Source: Actinostola sp. cb2023 (taxonomy: Eukaryota > Cnidaria > Anthozoa > Actiniaria > Actinostolidae). Taken from it: a stretch of 64,000 bases of DNA. The first letter of the stretch is position 1; every line of letters starts with the position of its first letter. Positions 45,279 through 54,045 of the stretch are shown piece after piece. The stretch covers positions 87,926 to 151,925 of the forward strand of contig JAUJYZ010000124.1 of assembly GCA_033675265.1 (NCBI GenBank), written 5' to 3'. The position numbers were made by a program, and so were the translations under genes. Below the pieces are notes generated by a model. The model was not told where the DNA came from and searched no databases. It saw only the letters and a program-made list of their open reading frames with translations.

Positions 45279-47013
45279 CCACAGGATTCTATGATATTGC
45301 AGCGCATGTTCAGCATATTCATTGGAATCAGATTGAGATAACAAAAAACTTCACACTATTCATACCTAAAGAATACACAAGTTGTCCTCAGTTGTCAATT
45401 ATTTGATAAGTTAAACCCAGTTATACAACAGTATGTCTTGATGTCATGATCATATACATGTAATCTTTTTGTTTTTGTTTTTTTTGTTTTGTTTGTTAAT
45501 AATCTGAATATTTATTACAAATATGCTACTCAATTTACATAGTTTACAAATTTACATAATATATGATATAATATGCCTTTTACAATATAATATTGTTTTT
45601 TATAATTTTACATTTTTCATTGTAGTTCATTATATATATAAGCTAAATTCATTTGTTCCTTTTCATTTGACATTTACATATATCAATACAATATACATAC
45701 ATACAACAACAACAACAAAACAAAAAAAAAAACAGAGTATAGCTTGCCAATTCTGAAATTAGTAATTCTTCATTCTACATGGTTTGCATAGGTTGGAGGG
45801 GGGAAAATAGCAAAAACATTGGAGTTAGGTGTTTTGAATTAGTTTGTTGGTTTTTTGAAAAGATGTGAAGGTTGCTACTAAGATTCGAAATCCTTCTATT
45901 TTTGGGGTAGTTTCTCGCATTCTACAGATCCATATGAAGTATCTGGCTATAAGAAAATATAAGTATTGTTGTGTGTGTAAAAAAGCTTCCGGTCTCAAAC
46001 CAAGAATAACGTCAACGGAAAGAGTGTCCATGTTTAATATAATTTGGTTTTCTTTCAACCATTCTCTAAGGTCTTGCCAAAAAGATATTACTTCATTACA
46101 TGACCAGAAGACATGAGTTAGTGTTTCTTTTTCACATTTACAAAATGTGCATAAATCATTTTCTCTATAACCAATCTTGTTTAAAAAATCGTTTGTTGCC
46201 AGTCTTCTGTGAAGCAATTTAAATTGAAAAATAATCAGTTTAGAGACTTTAGTGCAGCAAAACGGTAGTTTGTAGATCATTTTCCAGTTGATGTTTTCGT
46301 TGATGAGATTACATTCTTGGCACCATTTGTCCTGGCTTTTCCTGGGGCGGCTCTGTTTGGTGTTGACTAGTTTTTGGTAAGCTATTCTATTTGGTTTTTT
46401 TGCTTTAAAAAATTTGTCAAAAGAATTGTCTTGATCTTCAGTTTGGGGAATTTCTTCTTTTTTTCAAATTTCTGAATGCTTTTATTGATGAGATGAGACC
46501 ATAAAAAGTACGAAAATTAGTTTTAATATCAAAGGTTTCTTTAAACTCTGAAAAGGACAGAAAATTGTTCGACGAATCTTTCGTTAAATGTCTAACTTTT
46601 TGAATTCCTTTTGAAGACCAGGATCTATAATATATTGGTTTGTTTTCCACTCTTATCAGAGAGTTATTCCATAGGTTTGAGGAGAGAAGGTGATCCGTAG
46701 ATCTTACTGCACTATCATCATAGTTAACTTCTGTCCATATCTTAAGTATTTCATTAATAAATGTATCCGCTACATAACAATGTGAGGATAAATCCTTTTT
46801 GTTAAGGTTCCCTCTGAAAACCTCAATCCCGCCACAGGATTCTATGATATTGCAGCGCATGTTCAGCATATTCATTGGAATCAGATTGAGATAACAAAAA
46901 ACTTCACACTATTCATACCTAAAGAATACACAAGTTGTCCTCAGTTGTCAATTATTTGATAAGTTAAACCCAGTTATACAACAGTATGTCTTGATGTCAT
47001 ACCTACATGTAAT
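45279..47013 (-). mobile_element. Tx1/L1-like LINE 3' fragment flanked by a ~180-bp direct repeat
   Basis: 45279-45462 and 46832-47013 are near-identical direct repeats (from CCACAGGATTCTATGATATT to TACATGTAAT). Between them lies a minus-strand LINE tail whose A-rich end (T-rich on plus, 45463-45500) abuts the left repeat. The layout is that of an L1-type insertion with an exceptionally long target-site duplication. Confidence 0.82.
45825..46831 (-). pseudogene. C-terminal part of Tx1/L1-like ORF2
   Basis: 46438-46831 reads SLIRVENKPIYYRSW and SSKGIQKVRHLTKD; 45825-46280 reads FQFKLLHRRLATNDFLNKIG then LCTFCKCEKETLTHVFWSCN, the zinc-binding zf-RVT-type module of L1/Tx1 RTs, ending WICRMRE. 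A break separates the two parts near 46300-46440. The RT catalytic core was not copied (5' truncation at 46831). Confidence 0.82.
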
Positions 47014-47232
47014 ATTAACGACTCTTAAATGATATTCATATGCGGGCTTTGCCTCACTAGAGATGTCCGTTTTAGCGGCATAAGCTCAAGTTTGGCACAA
47101 ACTAAAGGACCATTGTTTAAAACCAGTTAGCTGTGACTGCATTTCACAGTCAGTCATTGTTTGTAAAACAAAGCCGCCGAGGAAAGAATTTGGAAAAGAA
47201 CAGTCTCCAAAATGATTTTGAATACTTCATAG

Positions 47233-47398
47233 ATAAAATCGGCTAACGCAATGTTTACATTATTTAACCCAATTCAAAACCTTTGGGAACAAGAGCTTTT
47301 TTTTGTTCCAAACAATTCCATTTCATTTCCATGTATGTCAATGCAGATTTGAAATGGGTCAAAGTATATAAGAATGTAAACACTGCGTTAGCCGATTT
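47233..47398. repeat. Palindromic MITE-like unit
   Basis: ATAAAATCGGCTAACGCAAT and inverted CACTGCGTTAGCCGATTTGG flank a ~70-bp centre with GAACAAGAGC / TTTTGTTCC partial pairing. Confidence 0.65.
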
Positions 47399-47740
47399 GG
47401 TCCATTTTATGGTGAGTTTTGACAGAATTACATTCATAATTTATTTACGGTAAATTGTCGAAAGATACGAAACCATCTGGACCGGCTACTGACCTATACC
47501 GGTTTATACAGGAAAATAGAAAATTGGCATAATATTTTACATGTAATACGTCTAGCAGTGTGAGTTCGTACTATATTCCCATTTTTTTCATATTCTCATT
47601 TTGTTGAGCAGAAATTAAGAAAATAGAGGGTGCCCTTCCAGAGTTATTATCTTCGGTAAAGGAGGCTGCAGAGGCCCATAAAGTGAGAGAGTACTTTTCA
47701 AGATAGTGACTAGACGCAGTGAACATCCTGGTCCCGGATC

Positions 47741-47849
47741 GTTCATAAAGTGGATAGCGCTATCCGTTGGATCTTTATTGAGTGGATTAGTTGATGCTGT
47801 TATCCATTGAAAAATGTAGCCAACGGATAGCGTTATCCACTCTTTGAAC
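47741..47849. mobile_element. 109-bp MITE (GTTCATAAAGTGGATAGCGC ends)
   Basis: GTTCATAAAGTGGATAGCGC plus TATCCGTTGGA is mirrored by CCAACGGATAGCGTTATCCA plus CTCTTTGAAC. Short elements with GTGGATAGCGCTATCC cores are, as I recall, abundant in cnidarian genomes; that recollection is the only basis for the taxonomic hint. Confidence 0.7.
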
Positions 47850-48534
47850 ATCCGTCACCTGGATTTCACTAGCGATGCAAGCATATAGGTACTTGTGTAG
47901 CCAGTATCAATATAAATAGCAGCTCTCAGAAAAAAATGTTATTACCTTCGTTGAAATATGCCATTGTCAGAATGCTGTATTCATGTTTTCTTATCTTGCG
48001 TCAGTGAAAACTGGCTTAATTACTCCGCATCAAATGAAATTACAGGTGTAAAGCACGATATTTGTCCATAAAATGTTTGCATGTAATCATATCAAAAATG
48101 AGTTGTAACTCATTTGATCAAGAAGTATATACTTTAATGTTAAAAAGTGTTGACTAATATAGTACGAATCAGACTCTGTGGTCTCCATTTCAAGGAAATA
48201 TGAAATGAGAAGGATGAAAGTAATGCAGATTGTCATGAAGTTTATTGGTCCAACTACATATCGTGGAAAAGTATAATATTTAAAATTAACCTTAATTAGC
48301 CTTGCCCCTAAAAATTCCACCCACTCTAGTTGGATCGATAAGGTATGCACCATGATGCAAGAACGCAAAGACACTCGTCTTGTTTAAAGAGTCTACCTTC
48401 CTCGAGCTCCCGGAGGTTTCTTCAACTGATTTTCTTACAATATGGGTTCAAATATCACATTTCATGGAAACTGTTGAGACTGACAAAGTATCAAGAAAAT
48501 AGTTTACAAAGATCTATGTCATGTAGCGACATGT

Positions 48535-48606
48535 AGCGAGGGGTTATGGGATATATTCACCGAGGTCGCCCGAGGTTAATATATTCCATGCCATTACCCC
48601 GAGCGA
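48535..48606. repeat. 72-bp palindrome
   Basis: GGGGTTATGGGATATATT pairs with AATATATTCCATGCCATTACCCC around ACCGAGGTCGCCCGAGGTT. Confidence 0.7.
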
Positions 48607-48789
48607 AAGTTTGACAAAGATTTTCAAACAAAACACGGTCCTATGAGAAAGACGTCATTAATCAGGTTATGGTTCCTGATTTCCCAAGTGGAATTGCAAA
48701 ACAAATGCTTTTCCATTCTGTATACTGTAATGTTAACGAGCTTCATAAAAAAAAAACCCAGCTAAAGCATTTTTTGTCCAGAAATATTT

Positions 48790-48868
48790 ATCAGTTAGCT
48801 CAATGGTATACAGTGTACAGTGTGGTCTAGTAAGCCTAAGGTCTTGGGTTCGATTCCCGATATGTCGG
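48790..48868 (+). repeat. tRNA-derived sequence (SINE head or tRNA pseudogene)
   Basis: A-box TAGCTCAATGG (48796-48806) and B-box GGTTCGATTCC (48847-48857) are spaced as in tRNA genes, and the T-arm (TTGGG-TTCGATT-CCCGA) folds. The acceptor ends (TTTATCA, TATGTCG) do not pair, so this is not an intact tRNA. A SINE promoter is the likeliest reading. Confidence 0.55.
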
Positions 48869-49209
48869 TATTTATCAAACATTTTTTTCTTCATAAAAAA
48901 AGGTGGAAAAACAAAGAAAACCGTGTCAAATTGAAATTACGAGCTGATAATTCGTTCTCTATTCAAATATTTAGTGTACGACTTCTGTAAAGAGAAAATC
49001 TATTATAAAATAAATTACGCTTGGCATAGCTTGTGCCAGTGACGCTAAAACGGACATCCCTACTGCTGAGATAGAAAACAAAAGCAGCAATTAGAAAAAC
49101 TAAACAACAATTCCTGGAAGGCTAAGCCCGCATATGCCCCTCAATTGCTACAAGCAAATAAAAGTGAGGACATCAAAGACTGGATAGCTGATAGTACTGT
49201 TGAAGATGA

Positions 49210-50205
49210 AGGATAAGACACTGATAACATTTGGGCGGAGAGAGGGAGTCACATTTGGGCAGGGAGAGGGGTGAACTTTGGGCGGGGAGGGATGTGAACT
49301 TTGGGTGGGGAGGGGGTGACCTTTGGGTGGGGTGGGGGTGAACTTTGGGCAGGCCAGGGGATGACCTTTGGGTGGGGAGGCGGATGAACTTTGGGCGAGG
49401 AGGGGTGTGAACTTTGGGCAGGGAGTGGGGTGAACTTTGGGCGAGGAGGGGTGTGAACTTTGGGTGGGGAGGGGTGAACTTTGGGTGGGGAGGAGGATGA
49501 ACTTTGGGTGGCGTGGGGTGAACTTTGGGTAGGGAGGGAGGTGAACTTCGGATGGGGTGGGTGGTGAACTTTGGGCGGGAGGTGAACTTTGGGTGGGGAA
49601 GGGGGAATAACTTTGGGTGGGGAGGGGGGTGAACATTGGGCAGGGAGGGGGGTGAACTTTGGGTGGGGAGGGGGATGAACTTTGGGTGGGGCGGGAGTGA
49701 ACTATGGGTAGGGAGGGGTGTGAACTTTGGATGGGGTGGGGGGTGAACTTTGGGCGGGGCGAGAGGTGAACTTTGGGTGGGGTGGGGGTGAACTTTGGGC
49801 GTGGCGGGAGGTGAACTTTGGGTGGAGGGGGTGAATTTTGGGTGGAGTGGGGGTGAACTTTGGGTGGAGTGGGGGTGAACTTTTTGGTGGGGCGGGAGGT
49901 GAACTTTGGGCGGGGCAGGAGGTGAACTTTGGGTGGGGTGGGGTGAACTTTTCGTGGGGCGGGAGGTGAACATTGGGTGGGGAGGGGGGTGAATATTATT
50001 ATTATTATTATTATTATTATTTAATATTGGGTGGGGTGAACTTTCGCTGGGGTGGGGGTGAAATTTGGGTCGGATGGGGGTGAACTTTTGGTGGGGCGCG
50101 AGGTGAACTTTGGGCGGGGTGGGGAGGTGGATGAACATTGGGTGGGGAGGGTGAACTTTGGGTGGGGAGGGGATGAACTTTGGGTGGGGATGGGGGTGAA
50201 GGATA
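49210..50205. repeat. G-rich ~21-bp minisatellite, about 1 kb
   Basis: Units of GGTGAACTTTGGGTGGGGAG with many variants (GGGCGGGG, ATGGGGTGG) are repeated roughly 45 times. All G-runs lie on the plus strand. An ATT microsatellite (about 49994-50022) interrupts it. The long minus-strand proline-rich ORFs (PKFTP, TQSSPP) follow from the repeat and are not genes. Runs of GGGTGGGG could form G-quadruplexes. Confidence 0.95.
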
Positions 50206-50944
50206 TGTACACGGTATATGTGTCTAATTGGTGGGTACTTGGTATGATGAATATGTAAGTGGAGTGATCATATCATGAGTAGAAATCTCGGTCATACATT
50301 CTAGGATGGGCTAATCCCATTTAATTGACCCCGCACGTAATCCAAAATGCCCTGCGGTAGGGTAGAGGGAAGGATTGCCACGGCTCTTGCACGACGCAAC
50401 TGTCCTGCTCAAAGCTAGGCCAGGTGCTTTGAACGAAATGGAATACGACGTAAAATGAAAGATGACCTACCAGTAATGTAGTCAATGAAAATTCTCTATG
50501 CAATTATTACAAATTGTCCTAGCTGATTGACTAGAGCAGAGCACGCACGCATGCATGCAGTTGATGGTGATGATGATGTCCTATATATAGGTTTCAAGTC
50601 GAGGCTATCGGGTCAGTACAAAAACTTGACCCGATAGCCTCGATTTGGAACCGTTGTTCAGAGTCATTGGAGTGTAACTTCAATATCAGCTATCGAACCG
50701 TTGCGCGCAACGTTGCACGCAGCAGTTGCAGAAGTAGAATCGAATTTTATAATGTAGTTCTACGCGCAACAAATTGAATCGTGTGAGCACATCTGCAAAG
50801 TTGTCTGCAAAGTACTGTTAGAAGAATTTGTACAGCGCTCACGTCAGTACGTTGCGCTCAACGTAGAATTGCCACAAGTCGTCAGACTTTGCGAAATCTA
50901 CGCTCAACGTTGCATGTAAAGTTGGACCGTGCATCCAGGCCTTT
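50206..50944. other. Unassigned region with one palindrome
   Basis: At 50591-50652 GTTTCAAGTCGAGGCTATCG pairs with CGATAGCCTCGATTTGGAAC around a short loop (GGGTCAGT...ACTTGACCC). No gene is recognised. Confidence 0.5.
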
Positions 50945-51216
50945 AAGGCCGATTTACACGGTACAACTTTTGCTTACAACTTTCGTACACACCTTGCTCA
51001 TGTCATGACTTGCGTACCATTTACACGGCTACAACTAGCCTGCGTGGCCGCCTTTGGGGGAGGGGAGATGGGTTTCCTACAACTTTTTCGTGTTGTGTGG
51101 AACAGTCGTGAGCAAGTTGTAGGCTGATTTACACGAGACGATTCGTGTTGTAAGTAAGCGCGAGCAAGTTGTGTGCGACTGTAGCCAAAAGTTGTACCGT
51201 GTATTAAAATCGGCCT
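50945..51216. mobile_element. ~270-bp MITE
   Basis: AAGGCCGATTTACACGGTAC then AACTTTTG is mirrored by CAAAAGTTGTACCGTGTATT...CGGCCT. The inner pair CGAGCAAGTTGTGTGCGAC / GTACACACCTTGCTC also matches. No coding sequence. Confidence 0.7.
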
Positions 51217-51567
51217 CAGTTAGACTTCGTTTCTGAATAAAACCACTCATAGTTTACTGTCGCTCGATGATGTTACGACAATATGCTTTGCCATGTGGGC
51301 TAAGATAATTTGCTGAACATGGATAGGTCGTCGCGCTTCTTACTAGAAAGTACTATATTAGACTACCTTTGTAGCGTGCCCAAGTAACACAGAGAGCCAG
51401 ATTGTCAACTGTCGACTAAAGACTTACACATATTTTCGTTTAGATCATGCTTTTACAATATTGCGTAAACATGCGTTCTGATTCTAATTACAATACATTT
51501 ATAATTTCGTAATGGAAAGTGTGAGTTGTCTATATCCGACGAGCACCCCCACCACTTTATATATGAG

Positions 51568-51599
<32 letters not shown>

Positions 51600-52259
51600 A
51601 ATAGAGCCTGCCTACAGCCATTTACATTGAAAAAGAAAAATCAACTAGCGATGGTAGTACTGTAACAATGGCTGAACGCTTGGCTTGTCCAGTTGGCTTG
51701 TTCAATGTCCACATAAATAACTCTGTACAAGGGTGTTCGTTGCTCATGTATGAGCGGACTGAAGGACTTACGCTAGGCGGGAAATGCCATGTTGTTCCTT
51801 TAATTGCAAATCTCAATGTACTCTCAAGATTCTCGTTCCCTTCAAGAGACTGGAATTCAATAGTCGTTCTTCCCGCGCTTTGGTTCTTTACGAAGATATA
51901 CTGAACTGAGTGACTTCACAACCGGGCGGTAGGTACTTCATTTATGGTACAATATAATGTCCTCGTATACTGTTATATAACCAGTGCATCCCTATGTATC
52001 CCAGTGCATCCCAGTGCATCCCTATATATCCCAGAGTGACTTCGCAAACACTATTTCCTAACTAGTTGTAAAGCGCTAATGAACTTTAGGAATCATCGCT
52101 ATATAAATTTTATTATCATTCACATTATTTTCTCCGGGATTTTCATTGGTCGAGAGACGACTACGTACGTCACTGCAGATAACTTCCTACGAATAAGTGT
52201 TTTCGTTCTCCTCGACAATGGCAGCTCGACTTTTCCAGAGTTGTTGTTTTAGGTGAGAG
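51217..52259. other. Unassigned region with a 30-C homopolymer
   Basis: 51569-51598 is an uninterrupted run of 30 C. ATCCCAGTGCATCCC-type short tandem repeats lie at 51985-52030. The ORF at 51668-51904 (MAERLACPVGLFN...) has no recognised domain. Confidence 0.45.
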
Positions 52260-52475
52260 AAAATTACGTGAATGATAAAACAATTATTGATCTCGTTTTT
52301 TTTGCAAAATATCGTGATTTTGTCAGTGGCTCGCAGATAATTATTCTGCTCGCCACTGACAAGTCACGATATTTTGCTCAACCTCGTCCAACAATTGCTA
52401 ATAAACAATTATTGGATGAGGTTTTGATAATATCCGCAATTTTCAATTGGTAATTATCATTGATAATTCCGGATA
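52260..52475. mobile_element. Left half of a palindromic MITE split by the pogo-like element
   Basis: ATAAAACAATTATTG near 52274 and CAATAATTGTTTTAT at 57109-57123 are inverted ends, and GGTTTTGATAAT near 52425 pairs with ATTATCAAAACC at 57092. A strong inner palindrome at 52304-52377 has GCAAAATATCGTGA / TCACGATATTTTGC and GTCAGTGGC / GCCACTGAC. The element at 52476-57091 lies within this unit, flanked by TA. Confidence 0.55.
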
Positions 52476-52899
52476 CCGTAAAGTTCCGAAAGTAGCGAGG
52501 TCGTTACTTTCGGATTTAGCAACCTGTTACTTCCGGGGGGTCGTTACTTTCGGGGGGTCGGTACTTTCGGGGTGCTAAAATCGTTAAATTTTAGGAGCCA
52601 TACCGTGTACCTTTGTGATGGGTCGACATCGTGTACGGTATTTCAACAGTACAAACTTAACAACAAATATTCACAGGCCTATCTATAGCTAAAACGTATT
52701 TTATGATGACTATTGCTTTTGTTCAGTTTGCTTATAAATGTGTAGCAGCAGAAGTACTAGCCTGCGAATACAGCCGCTTTTTTACGCTCGCCACAGGGGT
52801 CTAACTATAACATATTTAATATACCGTATAACATAGTTAATGTATTTCTGGTAGCAGTAAATGTTCTGGCTCTTTACGTGCTGTTTGCTGCTCTAGAGT

Positions 52900-53334
52900 T
52901 CAGATTGTATTATCTGTCGTTGGAGTAAGACGTTCAAGTTTTTCCTTGAGTTCGCTTTTGAGGCCTCTCAAACCCTTCTGTGCCTTGACCTCATAAATAC
53001 AGGGTATCTCCAAGCCGCCACCCTGAACCCAAACACCTTCGGGCGCACTTCTGCTTTGGCCGGTAACACGGCATAATACGGTTATCATCTTGTCTACCAA
53101 TGGTTTGTACAGGACTTCTGCAAGGCTATCAGGGACATGACCAATTGTTTTCTCTTGGCCATTGCTGTGGCTTGTTCCTGCTTTCATGACCACTGCGATT
53201 GCATGGTTTGAAGAAGTATTTGAAGGCTCAGGCACGCAGTTGCAGTTTTCATTAATTTTCGGATTACAACGATAGGAGTGATCTCCTTTGACTCGTGAAA
53301 CGATCGTACAGAATTTACTGTACACTGGAGCCAT
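52900..53334 (-). CDS. HIRAN-like protein encoded within the pogo-like element
   Basis: An intact 144-codon frame if started at the ATG at 53332-53334 (MAPVYSKFCTIVSRVKGDHS). HIRAN-type features: NHAIAVVMKAG, TIGHVPDSLAEVLY, ITVLCRVTGQSR and GGGLEIPCIYEV, i.e. the alternating beta pattern with GHVP and GLE-PC signatures. HIRAN domains in helicases such as HLTF bind 3' DNA ends; whether this small protein binds DNA is unknown. It is transcribed opposite to the transposase. The C-terminus (LKSELKEKLERL) is helical. An exon or pseudogene copy of a host gene captured by the element is the main alternative. Confidence 0.6.
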   Translation of the reverse strand: MAPVYSKFCTIVSRVKGDHSYRCNPKINENCNCVPEPSNTSSNHAIAVVMKAGTSHSNGQEKTIGHVPDSLAEVLYKPLVDKMITVLCRVTGQSRSAPEGVWVQGGGLEIPCIYEVKAQKGLRGLKSELKEKLERLTPTTDNTI

Positions 53335-53561
53335 ACTTGTTAGTGTAGACTGACTGTGGTAGATCTGGGGAATCGGTGTTCGCACAGTTACGAGTTATAA
53401 TCAGTAAATCCAGTAACAACTTTTAGTGGGAGGATTATCCGTCGGTTCACAATGTTATAAGCATGCATTTAACTGAAATCTATAGACGGATCCAAATAGA
53501 CGCTACCGCATTGGTCAAAACAAGGGCGCGCCTTCGCGGCTGTGCCTTGACAGGTTTGTGC

Positions 53562-54026
53562 ATGTTCATTGCAACATCTCCCATTCAAATGTCAACATGC
53601 AAAGTGTTTGCTTCTCTTGTAAGAGACAAACTAAGTATGTTTGTATACGATGCAATGTTCATTGCAACATCTCCCATTCAAACGTCAACATGCAAAGTGT
53701 TTGCTTCTCTTGTAAGAGACAAACTAAGTATGTTTGTATACGATGCAATGTTCATTGCAACATCTCCCATTCAAACGTCAACATGCAAAGTGTTTGCTTC
53801 TCTTGTAAGAGACAAACTAAGTATGTTTGTATACGATGCAATGTTCATTGCAACATCTCCCATTCAAACGTCAACATGTAAAGTGTTTGCTTCTCTTGTA
53901 AGAGACAAACTAAGTATGTTTGTATACGATGCAATGTTCATTGCAACATCTCCCATTCAAACGTCAACATGCAAAGTGTTTGCTTCTCTTGTAAGAGACA
54001 AACTAAGTATGTTTGTATACGATGCA
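53562..54026 (+). repeat. Five tandem 93-bp (31-codon) repeats
   Basis: ATG-starting units at 53562, 53655, 53748, 53841 and 53934, differing at only a few bases. In one frame each unit reads MFIATSPIQTSTCKVFASLV and on to FVYDA, open across all copies. In another frame each has VCFSCKRQTKYVCIRCN, a C-x2-C-x8-C-x2-C arrangement, and the last copy runs into VSVCVLCEPRR, resembling the Cys-rich ribbon at the ends of some transposases. The second reading is biologically more suggestive. The array lies directly upstream of the transposase. Confidence 0.85.
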
Positions 54027-54045
54027 ATGTTTCTGTTTGCGTTCT

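Larger units (their letters stand above)
47037..49136. mobile_element. ~2.1-kb TIR element with nested palindromes
   Basis: Left CATATGCGGGCTTTGCC and right GGCTAAGCCCGCATATG are inverted, as are inner AGATGTCCGTTTTAGCG (47062) and CGCTAAAACGGACATCC (49042). No transposase is recognisable inside. Small ORFs (47615-47851, 48087-48374, 48345-48536) lack motifs. Flanking duplications are not clear, so the class is unknown. Confidence 0.55.

Noticed and set aside
48790..48868. Functional tRNA gene
   Set aside because: A and B boxes and T-arm are present, but the acceptor stem does not pair and the anticodon arm is unclear.
49148..50212. 321-codon proline-rich ORF (PKFTP repeats)
   Set aside because: It is the complement of a G-rich minisatellite; other frames are also open and there is no start context or domain.
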